Shown one piece after another: positions 34,053-42,819 of a stretch of 64,000 bases of DNA (positions are counted from its first letter, which is position 1; every line of letters begins with the position of its first letter). The notes beneath the pieces were generated by a model that did not search any database, was not told where the DNA came from, and worked only from the letters and a program-made list of their open reading frames with translations. The stretch lies in assembly GCF_016597785.1 (NCBI RefSeq), contig NZ_JAENJG010000001.1:620001-684000 (forward strand). Direction: 5' to 3'. The translations under genes were made by a program, and so were the position numbers. Source of the DNA: Leucobacter sp. L43 (lineage in GTDB: Bacteria; Actinomycetota; Actinomycetes; Actinomycetales; Microbacteriaceae).

Positions 34053-35375
34053 TCAGGGGGTGGGATGGCGCGCGTCGTATCGCTGGAATCCGGACGCCGT
34101 GCGGAGCAGCACCAGCATGACGCCGAGGATCACGATGCCTCCGAGGAGGGCGGGCGCCCAGAGTGCGACGAGCGTTGCGACGGCGCCCGCGAGCAGATCG
34201 CCGACTCTCGGGCCGCCGGCGACCACGACGTAGAAGATGCCCTGCATGCGCCCGCGAACGTCATCGGGGGCTGCCGTCTGGAGGATGGTGGTGCGGAACA
34301 CGGCGCTGACGTTGTCGGCGGCACCGGTACCCGCGAGGGCCACGCCGGCGAGCACGATGGCAGGGATGATCGGGTCATCGCTGCGCTCGGAGATGCCCGA
34401 GGTCGACGCCGTGATGAGCAGCACGAGACCGAAGCACGCGGTGCACGCCCCGAAGGCCGCGATGGCGAGCGTCACCGCGCGTCCCTGCCGCCTCACGGCG
34501 CCGAGCGGCCCGGAGAGGAGACCGCTCAGGAGCGCTCCCGCGGCGAACGACGCGGTGAGCGCCCCCACGGTCACCGGACCGCCGCCGAGCACGAGGGCCC
34601 CGGCTGCGGGGAAGACGACGCGCGGGGTGCCGAAGATCATCGCGACGAGATCCCAGATGAAGGTCGCACGCACATTGGGCGCTCGCGTCAGGAACTTCAG
34701 GCTCTCGAGCACCCCGCCGAGGCCCGGAGCGCTGCGAGCGCCGTCCGGCGCCATGCGGGGCAGGCTGAGAATACCGACGAAGGCGCCGGTGAACAGCACG
34801 GCGTCGAGCAGATACGTCCACGGCACCCCGACGCTCGCGACGAGCACGCCGGCGACTGCCGGGCCGACGGTGATGGCGAGGCCCATCGTGATTCCGCTCA
34901 ACGCGGCGGCGGCAGGCAGGAGCTGCGGAGGCAGCAGGCGCGGCAGGATCGCACCGCGTGTCGCCCCCATGATGGTGGCAGAAGCCGCGTTGACCGCGGC
35001 GAGCGCGTAGTAGGGCCACGTGGCCTGCACGTCGAGGAACGCGATCACGGTCATCGCGCAGATACTGACCCAAGCCGCGATGGCGGTGACCAGGGCGACG
35101 AGCCGTCGATCGAACGCATCGGCGAGCGCACCGCCCACGAATCCGGCCACGATCATGGGCCCGAGGGCCCACAGCGCGACGAGGGATACGGCGAGCGTGG
35201 ACTGCGTGAGCTCGAAGATGTGCAGCCCCACCGCGACGATCGTCACCTGCGCACCGATCTGCGCGATCGACGTGCCCGTCCAGAGCTTCGCGAACGCGGG
35301 GCTCGCGCGGAGCGGCGTGGTATCGACGAGCAGCGAGCGCAATCGGGTGCGTCGGTCGCCGGCCTCGGGTGTCAC
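34053..35375 (-). CDS. MFS transporter, enterobactin-exporter-like type
   Basis: 440 residues with 12 predicted helices. The first half has FAKLWTGTSIAQIGAQVTIVAVGL in parts, then the cytosolic motif A-like FVGGALADAFDRRLV. Similar proteins (MFS_3 group) are annotated as efflux pumps. A cytosolic central loop follows helix 6 and contains RMAPDGARSAPGLGGVLESLK. No regulator is nearby; the substrate is unknown. It is convergent with the 3-hydroxyisobutyryl-CoA hydrolase-like gene only in the sense of following it downstream on the same strand. Confidence 0.87.
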   Translation of the reverse strand: MTPEAGDRRTRLRSLLVDTTPLRASPAFAKLWTGTSIAQIGAQVTIVAVGLHIFELTQSTLAVSLVALWALGPMIVAGFVGGALADAFDRRLVALVTAIAAWVSICAMTVIAFLDVQATWPYYALAAVNAASATIMGATRGAILPRLLPPQLLPAAAALSGITMGLAITVGPAVAGVLVASVGVPWTYLLDAVLFTGAFVGILSLPRMAPDGARSAPGLGGVLESLKFLTRAPNVRATFIWDLVAMIFGTPRVVFPAAGALVLGGGPVTVGALTASFAAGALLSGLLSGPLGAVRRQGRAVTLAIAAFGACTACFGLVLLITASTSGISERSDDPIIPAIVLAGVALAGTGAADNVSAVFRTTILQTAAPDDVRGRMQGIFYVVVAGGPRVGDLLAGAVATLVALWAPALLGGIVILGVMLVLLRTASGFQRYDARHPTP

Positions 35376-35622
35376 CGCACCAATCTATCGCGAGCGCCCG
35401 GCCACGACCGCGCGCCCGCCGCCGGTCGACGGTTTGCCGAATTTTCTTACGTGGTCCAAAGTCCATCGTGGCAGAAGCTTTGAGCTGCCGATCTTCTAGG
35501 GGGAGTTCCTTCTCGCGGGCGACGTGTTGCGACACGAGAACCTGCGGGAGGGCATCGGGTGGTGCGATCAGCACGCGCGTGCGGATGTCGCATTGATTGC
35601 AAACGAACCCCCTGGAGTAACT

Positions 35623-36488
35623 ATGAAGTTCAGCAAGAAGCTCGCCGGTGCTGCGGCGATCGGCGCCGTCGCCGTCCTCACGTTCGGCGGCACGGCCGCG
35701 AATGCCGCTCAGGGCGACCCGGTCACCCTGACGCCGCAGATCACGCTGGGCGCGGAGTCGTTCACGGTATCGGGCGCCGACTGCGTCAGCCCCGACGGCA
35801 CTCCCGGTGAGTTCGCCGTGCGCGTCACGGTCGGCTCGACTCAGATCGCTGAGGCCGGTACGGCGAACGCTGACGGCACCTGGTCGACGACCATCGCTTC
35901 ACCCGCGGAGAGCGGCGTGTACCCCGTCTACGCGGAGTGCGATCAGTACGCCGAGAAGTTCTACTACGCGGCGAACGAGGCACTCGTGAGCAAGGCAGCG
36001 GGCGTACAGCTCGAGGTGGCCGAAGCGAAGCACTTCCAGTCCATCGACTTCTCGGGTGCCGGTTACACGCCGAAGGAGAACGTGCGTATCGAGTTCCGCC
36101 AGAACGGTGTGGTCATGGATTCCTCGAGCCTCGGAGCTGTGAACGCGGTCGGCGAGTTCGAGGGATGGGTGAGGCTCGGCAACACCCTCGCGGCTGGCGC
36201 GTACGACGTCGTCTTCGTCGGCGAGACGAGCGGAGCCGAGTACTCGGCTCCGCTGACCATCACGAGCGACGGCACGAGCAGCGATGACCCCGTTGCTTCG
36301 ACGGCCGATACGAACTACGCCACCCCGCCGCGAACATCGACCCGGCCGCCACCGGTGCGAAGGGCTCGCTCGCCACGACCGGTGGCGAGAACCTCGCTCC
36401 ACTCGCGATCGCGGGTGGCGCCGCTGCGCTGGCGCTCGGTGCTGGCGCAGTCGCGCTCGGCCGCCGCAAGGCGCGCGCTTCCGCCTGA
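35623..36488 (+). pseudogene. LAxTG-type surface protein with frameshift before the sorting signal
   Basis: Begins MKFSKKLAGAAAIGAVAVL with a cleaved signal (TAANAAQG) and is collinear with the paralogue at 36806 through two Ig-like/bacterial adhesion-like repeats. After NYATP at about 36326 the frame runs into an Arg/Pro-rich tail ending at 36636. The class E sorting signal (LATTGGENLAPLA, hydrophobic helix, RRKARASA, stop 36486-36488) lies in another frame. One extra C in a CCCC run (36323-36326, or 36288-36291) would restore it. A GGAG Shine-Dalgarno precedes the ATG. This is either a true frameshift, a phase-variable gene or a sequencing error. Confidence 0.75.
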
Positions 36489-36805
36489 CCGACTGCGGGC
36501 ACTGCGCACGCAGCGCAGCGCCCGCGGCGCGGTCGCCCCGGGCAGACCACCCGTTCTGTCCGGGGCGCTCGCCCGGCCTCCGAAGAGATGTGCCGACGCG
36601 ACAGAAAGTGAGCCTGAGTGCTTGCTCAATATGTAGCCGCCGTCTACCGTTGACCTAGGCTGACGCTCCAGTGCACCTGCTGTGGCGAACAACTGCGCAT
36701 CAACGGTGACATGTTTGCCGGATATGCACGGGAGCGGTGCCGGGAGCAACACCCTCGTATTGCCGTAGTCGCGAAACATCATCACCCCATTACCTCGGAG
36801 GCAAC
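36489..36805 (+). other. 317-bp spacer between surface-protein paralogues
   Basis: It holds one hairpin (listed separately) and the Shine-Dalgarno GGAGG of the next gene. The frameshifted frame of the upstream gene runs through to 36636. No other gene or clear promoter is seen. Confidence 0.6.
36534..36567 (+). terminator. Hairpin terminator after the frameshifted surface-protein gene
   Basis: 13-bp stem (36534-36546 with 36555-36567) including one G-U pair and an 8-base loop, about 45 bases after the intact-frame stop at 36488. Its placement supports 36488, not 36636, as the ancestral gene end. Confidence 0.65.
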
Positions 36806-37672
36806 ATGAAGTTCTCGAAGAAGCTCGCCGGCGCAGCGGCGATCGGCGCAATCGCCGCGCTGACGTTCGGCGGAAGCGCTGCAAGCGCTGCCGAAGGCGA
36901 CCCCATCACCCTGACGCCGCAGATCACGCTCGGTGCAGAGTCGTTCACCGTCACCGGCGCCGACTGCATCAACCCCGGCGGCACCCCGGGCGAGTTCGCG
37001 GCAGTGCTCGCGACCGACGATGTCGAGAACCCCGTCGTGCAGACCGGGATCGCGAACGCCGACGGCACCTGGAGCGCGACGATCGCCTCACCCGCCGAGA
37101 GCGGCGTCTACGAAGTTGCGGCGTACTGCAACCTCTACGTCGACCAGTTCGCCTACGCCTCCTCCGATCTGCTCGTCAGCGCCGAAGCCGGCGTGACGCT
37201 CGACGTCGCAGAGGCTCAGCACTTCGAGTCGTTCGGGTTCAGCGGCGCCGGTTTCGCGCCCTCTGAGAACGTGCGCGTCGAGTTCCGCCAGAACGGCGCG
37301 GTCATCGAGTCGCTCGGCACCGTCGCGGCGAACGAGGTCGGCGAGATCGTCGGAGACATCACCCTCGGAAACACGCTCGCATACGGCGCGTACGACGTCG
37401 TCTTCGTCGGCGAGACCAGTGGCACCGAGTTCGCGGCCCCGCTGGCCGTGACCGACGGCACCGTGGCTCCCGGCGCACCCGCCGATCCGGGGAACGTCGG
37501 CGGCGGCGTGACGCCTCCCGCCCAGCCGGTCGGCTACACCCCGGGCGCGAAGCTCGCGAACACCGGTGGCGAGAACCTCGCACCGTTCGCGATCGCCGGT
37601 GGCGTCGCAGCCCTCGCACTCGGCGCCGGCGCTGTCGCACTGGGTCGCCGCAAGGCACGCGCTGCGGAGTAA
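36806..37672 (+). CDS. LAxTG-anchored cell-surface protein (intact paralogue)
   Basis: 288 residues from an ATG with GGAGG 5 bases upstream. It has a signal peptide (MKFSKKLAGAAAIGAIAAL ... SAASAAEG, cleavage about residue 30), then two Ig-like modules with ADGTWSATIASPAESGVY and ENVRVEFRQNGAVIESLG, a Gly/Pro/Val-rich linker, and a sorting signal LANTGGENLAPFAIAGG, hydrophobic helix and RRKARAAE. LAxTG is the recognition motif of class E sortases of high-GC Gram-positives, so it is probably linked to peptidoglycan. It is a tandem duplicate of the upstream frameshifted gene. Function (adhesion, surface layer) is unknown. Confidence 0.85.
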   Translation: MKFSKKLAGAAAIGAIAALTFGGSAASAAEGDPITLTPQITLGAESFTVTGADCINPGGTPGEFAAVLATDDVENPVVQTGIANADGTWSATIASPAESGVYEVAAYCNLYVDQFAYASSDLLVSAEAGVTLDVAEAQHFESFGFSGAGFAPSENVRVEFRQNGAVIESLGTVAANEVGEIVGDITLGNTLAYGAYDVVFVGETSGTEFAAPLAVTDGTVAPGAPADPGNVGGGVTPPAQPVGYTPGAKLANTGGENLAPFAIAGGVAALALGAGAVALGRRKARAAE

Positions 37673-37693
37673 CAGCTGAAGAGCACTGCATCG

Positions 37694-37746
37694 CGAAACG
37701 CCCCCGATCCGGACGGACATCCCCGTCCGCGATCGGGGGCGTTTCG
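37694..37746 (+). terminator. Long hairpin terminator after the surface-protein gene
   Basis: 16-bp perfect outer stem (37694-37709 with 37731-37746) with a further inner stem (GGACGG with CCGTCC). It lies 22 bases after the stop, in the leader of the LCP gene. Confidence 0.8.
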
Positions 37747-37783
37747 CCGCGCCGCGCGCATCGCCGCAGTCATCGCGCTCGTC

Positions 37784-38668
37784 GTGGTGCTGGCGCTGGG
37801 CGCTGCAGCCGCGGTGATCGCGACGCGCATCGATGCGGTCACGATGCCGCAACTCGACAGCGAGCACCAGGCGCAACGGAAGAGTTCGGGCGACACGGTG
37901 TATCTCTTCGTCGGCGCCGACTCGGGCATCGAGCGGGCTGCGACTGACATCCAGCGCGATACGCCGGACGGCCAGGCGCGCGCCGACGCCCTCGTGCTCG
38001 TGCGACTCGGCGCCGACGGCACCGCATCAGCGGTATCGCTTCCGAGAGACCTGCTCTCGACGGACGGGTACTTCGGCTCCATCGCACTCGCGCTCCTCGA
38101 CGGTCCGGATGTGCTGATGGAGAGCGTATGCAGCACGACCGGTGTCGCAGTCGACCGGTACGTCTCGATCGACGGATCGGGTTTCGTCGACGCGATCGAC
38201 GCGCTCCGCGGCATCGAGGTGGACATCGAGTACCCGCTGCGCGATCCCGCAGCCGAACTCAGCATCGACACCGCCGGCACCCAGCGGGTCGACGGGGCGA
38301 CCGCGCTCGGGCTCGTGCGTTCGCGTCACGGCGAGCAGTTCGTCGACGGAGCGTGGGTGAGCGTCTCCGAGAGCGAGGGGGCGCGGCAGCGCGCGCTCTG
38401 GTCGGCCCGTGTGCTCGACGGCGTGCGCTCTGCCCTCAGCGACGCCGACGTCGCCTCGTTGACGCGCGCCGTGTGGTCGGGCAGCGCATCCCTGAGTCTC
38501 GGCGGCGGCCTGCATCCCTTCGAGCTCGGACGTCTGGCGCGCGCGGAACTCGACATCCGCGAATTGCCGGCGGAGAAGATCGGTGACGGTCGAGCGCTGC
38601 AGATGAATGAGCAGAGCGCGTCCGTCCTCACGGACGCGGGCTTCCGCACGGACTGCTCGCTCGACTGA
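37784..38668 (+). CDS. LCP family (LytR-CpsA-Psr) protein
   Basis: At least 294 residues. A hydrophobic N-terminal anchor is followed by an extracytoplasmic LCP domain (about 40-190) with FVGADSG, ADALVLVRLGADG, SVSLPRDLL and the RSRHGEQ block. These enzymes attach teichoic acids or other polymers to peptidoglycan. The start is uncertain: the GTG at 37784 cuts the predicted membrane helix short, while the frame is open back to the preceding stop at 37672 and would encode the rest of the helix (AARIAAVIALVVV), yet has no ATG, GTG, TTG or CTG in frame. Alternative: an unconventional start codon. Confidence 0.78.
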   Translation: MVLALGAAAAVIATRIDAVTMPQLDSEHQAQRKSSGDTVYLFVGADSGIERAATDIQRDTPDGQARADALVLVRLGADGTASAVSLPRDLLSTDGYFGSIALALLDGPDVLMESVCSTTGVAVDRYVSIDGSGFVDAIDALRGIEVDIEYPLRDPAAELSIDTAGTQRVDGATALGLVRSRHGEQFVDGAWVSVSESEGARQRALWSARVLDGVRSALSDADVASLTRAVWSGSASLSLGGGLHPFELGRLARAELDIRELPAEKIGDGRALQMNEQSASVLTDAGFRTDCSLD

Positions 38669-38747
38669 CGGGGCAGGGTGCAGAGCGCTGCGATTCGACG
38701 GTCCTCTCACACGCGTGGCCTCGGTCGACAGCGATAAGCTCGATCGC

Positions 38748-39584
38748 ATGTTCGACGACCGATACGATCTCGACCCCGTGGCGCGCATGAAGCCGCGGCG
38801 CGGTCCCGTTGAGCGGCGCGACGTGCCGCTCGCGAAAGGACTCGTGCTCGAGCACACCGAGTCCGAGTGGTGCGGAGCCGTCGTCGGTGCGCGCGAAGGG
38901 CTCGTGCAGCTCGAAGACTTCCGGGGCAAGGTTCGAGCCTTCCCCCTCGCCGACGGGTTCCTGGTCGACGGCAAGCCGGTGCGCCTGGTGCGGCCGACGG
39001 CGCCGCCCGGCACGCGCAAGCGTACAGCGTCGGGCTCCTTCGCGGCGCCTCAGCAGCGAGCGCGGGTGGCGATGCCCAGTCGCATCTTCGTCGAAGGCAA
39101 GCACGATGCCGAGCTCGTCGAGCAGGTGTGGGGCGACGACTTGCGCGTCGAAGGCGTCGTCGTCGAACTGCTGCAGGGCGCTGACAATCTCGAGCAGGTG
39201 CTCGCGGACTTCGCTCCCGGCCCCGATCGCCGCGCCGGGGTGCTCCTCGACCATCTCGTTCGCGGCAGCAAAGAAACCAGAATCGCCGACACCATCGCAC
39301 GCGGGCCCCACGGCAACCATGTCCTCATCGTTGGGCACCCCTTCGTGGATATCTGGCAGGCGGTGAAGCCCGCCCGGGTCGGCCTGCAGGAATGGCCGAC
39401 AATTCCACGCAGCATCGAGTGGAAAACCGGCATCTGCCGCGCTCTCGGCTGGCCGAGCGAGGAGCAGGCGGACATCGCTGACGCCTGGTCGCGCATCAGA
39501 TCGCGCGTGCGCGATTTCCGCGACCTCGAACCCGAGCTCGTCGGGCGCGTCGAGCACCTGATCGACTTCGTGACGGTCGACTGA
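38748..39584 (+). CDS. DUF3097 domain protein
   Basis: 278 residues, an actinobacterium-specific family. The ATG at 38748 begins MFDDRYDLDPVARM. A TOPRIM-like core is suggested by RIFVEGKHDAELVEQVWGDD (E in VEGKHD) and VLLDHLVRGSKE plus LIVGHPFVDIWQAV. No catalytic function has been shown for the family to my knowledge; a role with nucleic acids is inferred from the fold. It is followed after 115 bases by the arginase-family gene. Confidence 0.87.
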   Translation: MFDDRYDLDPVARMKPRRGPVERRDVPLAKGLVLEHTESEWCGAVVGAREGLVQLEDFRGKVRAFPLADGFLVDGKPVRLVRPTAPPGTRKRTASGSFAAPQQRARVAMPSRIFVEGKHDAELVEQVWGDDLRVEGVVVELLQGADNLEQVLADFAPGPDRRAGVLLDHLVRGSKETRIADTIARGPHGNHVLIVGHPFVDIWQAVKPARVGLQEWPTIPRSIEWKTGICRALGWPSEEQADIADAWSRIRSRVRDFRDLEPELVGRVEHLIDFVTVD

Positions 39585-39699
39585 TCGCCTCTCGGTCACC
39601 GCTGCACGATGTTCTCGCACCGCGGAACTCGGGCACCCCTCCGAGCCGCGGGCGTATCCTGAGCAGCAGTCGAAGCAGTGAACCTGCGAGGAGGGCGCC

Positions 39700-40581
39700 G
39701 TGGCACACCCAATGTTCTTTCTGATGCCTCAGTGGCAGGGATCGCCCTCTGCTCGGGCGATGCAGCTCGCGGAGGGCGCCGATCTCCTCCGTGAGGATCT
39801 GCCGGCTTCCGCGCTGCGCGAGGTGCCCGTGCCTCTCGAAGCCGGTGATGCGATGGGCACGCCCGTGGCCAGGCTCAGCAGCCTCGTGCGAGCCCGCGAG
39901 GCGGCTCGCACGGCCATCGAGCCGGCACTCGCCGATGGGCGAGCTCCGATCATTGTGGGCGGCGACTGCGCGACCTCTCTGCCGGGGCTCGAAGCGGCGG
40001 CGCGCTCCGTCGACCGGCTCGCAGTGCTGTGGTTCGACGCTCACGCCGATCTGCAGCATCCCAGTACGTCGCCGTCGGGAAGCGCATCGGGAATGACCCT
40101 GCGGCACGCGCTCGGCGACGGCTCCCCCGATCTGGTCGCAGCGCCCACGATCGCTGCCGACGACGTCACCCTCATCGGAGCGCGGGCGCTCGACCCGGAG
40201 GAGGCGGACGAGCTGGAGCGTCTCGGGATCGCGGTGCTGCACGCAGACGCCGCTGAGACGGGTGCCGACTCGCTGCGCTCCGCGATCCTCGAGCGCATCG
40301 CGGGAGCCGACGGAGTGTACATCCACGTGGATCTCGACGTGCTCGACCCTGCCGAGTTCGGTTCGGTGCACTCCCCGGTCCCATTCGGGCTCTCCGTCGC
40401 GCAACTCACGGACGCCATTCGCGCGGCCGTCGCCGAGGTGCCGCTCGCCGGCGCCGCGATCTGCGAATTCGCGCCGGCGGACAGTCATCGAGCGGCCGAG
40501 GACCTGCCGACGGTGCTGCGCACGCTCGCCGCGCTCACCTCTGGCACCGGATCACGACCGGCACAGGCGGGCGCGGCGTGA
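39700..40581 (+). CDS. Arginase family protein with one substituted metal ligand
   Basis: 293 residues, arginase/agmatinase/formiminoglutamase family. The GTG start at 39700 has GAGGAGGG 5-8 bases upstream. Metal motifs are DAHAD (113-117) and DLDVLDP (211-217), all acidic ligands intact, but the first-ligand motif GGDH is GGDC (C90), replacing a conserved His. It may use one metal, another metal, or Cys as a ligand. The substrate is unknown. It overlaps the small HExxH gene by four bases (40578-40581). Confidence 0.82.
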   Translation: MAHPMFFLMPQWQGSPSARAMQLAEGADLLREDLPASALREVPVPLEAGDAMGTPVARLSSLVRAREAARTAIEPALADGRAPIIVGGDCATSLPGLEAAARSVDRLAVLWFDAHADLQHPSTSPSGSASGMTLRHALGDGSPDLVAAPTIAADDVTLIGARALDPEEADELERLGIAVLHADAAETGADSLRSAILERIAGADGVYIHVDLDVLDPAEFGSVHSPVPFGLSVAQLTDAIRAAVAEVPLAGAAICEFAPADSHRAAEDLPTVLRTLAALTSGTGSRPAQAGAA

Positions 40582-40943
40582 TGCCGGCGGGTCGCCCCTG
40601 GCCGTTCGCTCGCCTGGGATACGCATATGCGACCTGCGTCGGATTCGTGTGGGGCGCGATCTGGAGTCGCGGCCGCATCGAGCGCCACGACGACCTGTGG
40701 GTGTTTCGCGGCATGCCCCGCTGGACCTTCGGACGCGGTGGGAGCTGCGTCGGAGCGTGCTACCTGACGAACCAGAACGTCTCGACGCGCGTGCTGCGCC
40801 ATGAGCGCGTGCACCGCGCGCAGTGGCGGCACTACGGGATGGCGCTGCCAGTGCTGTACGCGCTCGCCGGCCGTGATCCTCTGCGCAATCGGTTCGAGAT
40901 CGAGGCGGGTCTGCGCGACGGAGGGTACGTTCGCACTCCGTAG
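40578..40943 (+). CDS. Small HExxH protein, function unknown
   Basis: 121 residues (GTG at 40578; an ATG at 40581 is equally possible). The centre has VLRHERVHRAQWRHYG, an HExxH zinc-binding motif, flanked upstream by YATCVGFVWGAIWSRGRIE and a hydrophobic stretch after it (MALPVLYALAGRDPL). It is too short for a complete known peptidase. Its start is coupled to the arginase-family gene, and a hydrolase gene follows 9 bases later. Probably a membrane-associated metalloprotein of unknown role. Confidence 0.65.
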   Translation: MMPAGRPWPFARLGYAYATCVGFVWGAIWSRGRIERHDDLWVFRGMPRWTFGRGGSCVGACYLTNQNVSTRVLRHERVHRAQWRHYGMALPVLYALAGRDPLRNRFEIEAGLRDGGYVRTP

Positions 40944-40952
40944 ACTGGCCGG

Positions 40953-41903
40953 ATGACTGCAGCGGCAGCGCCTCCGGCGTCCGACGACGAGTTCCGCTTC
41001 CTTGACTTCGACGCTCGGCGGGTCGGACGCGCAGGGCCGCTTCCCGCGGTCGCGCGGATCGCGGTCGACGTCGCGGATCACCGCGCCGTCAGCGGCTTGG
41101 CCTTCGACGGTGGGCTTCCGCCGGAGATCGTCGCACTGCACGGCGCGGGCCTGAACGCGCACAGCTTCGATCCGACGCTCCTCGCCCTCGGGCGACCGGC
41201 GCTCGCCCTCGACCTTCCCGGGCACGGGCGAAGCGATTGGCGCAGCGACGGCGACTATCGGCCCGATGCGCTGGCCGCAGACGTCGTCGAGGTGCTCGAG
41301 CGCGTAGCCCGGCGGCCCGTCACCCTGCTCGGCCACTCCCTCGGCGGGTTGACCGCCGCGCTCGTCGCTGCGATGCGGCCCGACCTCGTGCGACGCGTCA
41401 TTCTCGTCGACATCACCCCTGGCGTCTCACCCGCGCGAGACACCGGATCGGTGCGCGAGTTCATTCAGGGTCAGCGCGATTTCAGCAGCATCGACGAGAT
41501 CGTGCAGCGCGCCCAGCGATTCGGCATCGGCCACGAGCGCGCTGCGCTTGAGCGCGGCATCGCGCTCAACACCCGGCTCCGCCCCGACGGACGTCTCGAG
41601 TGGGCGCACCACCTGGCGCACCTGGAGCCGGCGCCGCGCACGGCCGACGGCGAGGAAGCGCAACCGTATGCGCCCATCTGGGGCGCCCTCGAACGACTCC
41701 GGTCGCTCGATGTTCCGGTGGCGCTCATCGCGGCGGACGCGGGCATCCTGTCGCGGCAGCACATCACGGAGTGGGAGGATCGACTCCCGAGCAGCGCGGT
41801 CGTCACCATCCACGGATCGCACAACCTGCACGAGGCCGCACCGCTGCGGCTCGCCGAGGTGCTCGACGGCCTGCATGCGAAGCGGAGCGATGCAGCGACC
41901 TGA
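40953..41903 (+). CDS. Alpha/beta-hydrolase
   Basis: 316 residues of the alpha/beta-hydrolase superfamily, epoxide-hydrolase/haloalkane-like subgroup. The oxyanion region is IVALHGAGLNAHSFDP. The nucleophile elbow is LLGHSLGGLTA (Ser about 131). Probable Asp is in VPVALIAADAGI and the catalytic His in HGSHNLHEAAP. No signal peptide. It lies 9 bases after the small HExxH gene, so the three genes from 39700 appear to form one unit. The substrate is unknown. Confidence 0.87.
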   Translation: MTAAAAPPASDDEFRFLDFDARRVGRAGPLPAVARIAVDVADHRAVSGLAFDGGLPPEIVALHGAGLNAHSFDPTLLALGRPALALDLPGHGRSDWRSDGDYRPDALAADVVEVLERVARRPVTLLGHSLGGLTAALVAAMRPDLVRRVILVDITPGVSPARDTGSVREFIQGQRDFSSIDEIVQRAQRFGIGHERAALERGIALNTRLRPDGRLEWAHHLAHLEPAPRTADGEEAQPYAPIWGALERLRSLDVPVALIAADAGILSRQHITEWEDRLPSSAVVTIHGSHNLHEAAPLRLAEVLDGLHAKRSDAAT

Positions 41904-41906
41904 CGG

Positions 41907-42164
41907 TCAGCCGACGAGTCCGCGATCCTCTGCGCGCAGACTGCGGAGAATGGCCTCTCGCAGGTCGACCGGCGGGCAGTTACTGTCCCGCTCCTCCTCG
42001 CACGCCCGCTTCACGACATTCGTGAGCTTCTCGCACGCGTTCCGCTCATCCTGGCACGACGGGCACGCCGCGATGTGCGCCCGGATCGGCGCTGATTCCT
42101 CGGCGCAGAGCTCGCCTCGGAGCAGCTCGTAGACATTCGCCTTGGCCTGCTCGCACTCATTCAT
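41907..42164 (-). CDS. rsrA: Mycothiol-linked anti-sigma factor RsrA
   Basis: 85 residues from the ATG at 42164 ([15 protein letters not shown]). It holds the zinc-binding ZAS motif with exact RsrA spacing: C4, H30, C34, C37 (C-x25-H-x3-C-x2-C). In Streptomyces RsrA the same residues bind zinc, and disulfide formation under thiol stress releases SigR. The C-terminal part (about 45-85) would contact sigma. It overlaps the sigR stop by four bases (42161-42164), so the two proteins are made in a coupled ratio. Confidence 0.9.
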   Translation of the reverse strand: MNECEQAKANVYELLRGELCAEESAPIRAHIAACPSCQDERNACEKLTNVVKRACEEERDSNCPPVDLREAILRSLRAEDRGLVG

Positions 42165-42775
42165 CGCGCTGCTCCCTTCTTGGTCGGTTTCTTTCCCGCA
42201 TTGAGTCCAACGCCCTGCTCGTTCGCGTATTCCCCGAGCGCTTTGCGCAATCGGGCCCGGCCGCGATGCAGGCGGCTCATCACCGTTCCGATCGGCACCT
42301 CGGCGATATCGGCGATCTCCTGATAGCTGAACCCCTCGACGTCCGCCAGGTACACCGCGATGCGGAAGTCCTCGGGAAGCGCATTCAGCGCCGAGGTGAC
42401 CACCGAATCGGGCGTGCGGTCGATCGCCTCGGCCTCGGCCGATTGCGACGACATCGCCGTCGTCGATTCGGCGCCTCCGAGCTGCCAGTCCTCGAGCTCG
42501 TCCACGGCGCCGAGGAAGGGCTCGCGCTGCCGCTTCCGGTACGTGTTGATGTAGCTGTTGGTCATGATCCGGTACAACCACGCCTTGAGGTTCGTGCCCT
42601 CCTGGAACGAGGCGAATGCCGAGAACGCTTTGAGGAACGTCTCCTGCACCAGATCCTGCGCGTCCTGCGGATTCCGGGTCATCTTCATCGCTGCGCCGTA
42701 CAGCTGATCGAGCATCGGAAGCGCCTCCGACGTGAAGCGCTGTTCCAGCTTCGCCTGTGCTGCGGTATCACTCAC
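42161..42775 (-). CDS. sigR: ECF sigma factor SigR (RpoE-type), oxidative/thiol stress
   Basis: 204 residues from the GTG at 42775 ([14 protein letters not shown]); the frame is open upstream but the extra sequence is low-complexity. Sigma region 2 (about 30-100) has [18 protein letters not shown] and [19 protein letters not shown]. Region 4 (about 130-190) has [25 protein letters not shown] and [16 protein letters not shown]. Together with rsrA it forms the actinobacterial redox-responsive pair that controls thioredoxin and mycothiol genes. It is divergent from aroA with only 44 bases between, so their promoters overlap. Confidence 0.92.
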   Translation of the reverse strand: MSDTAAQAKLEQRFTSEALPMLDQLYGAAMKMTRNPQDAQDLVQETFLKAFSAFASFQEGTNLKAWLYRIMTNSYINTYRKRQREPFLGAVDELEDWQLGGAESTTAMSSQSAEAEAIDRTPDSVVTSALNALPEDFRIAVYLADVEGFSYQEIADIAEVPIGTVMSRLHRGRARLRKALGEYANEQGVGLNAGKKPTKKGAAR

Positions 42776-42819
42776 GCCCTCGATCCTACTGTCGAGTGCT
42801 GCGGGTAGACTCGATCCCG

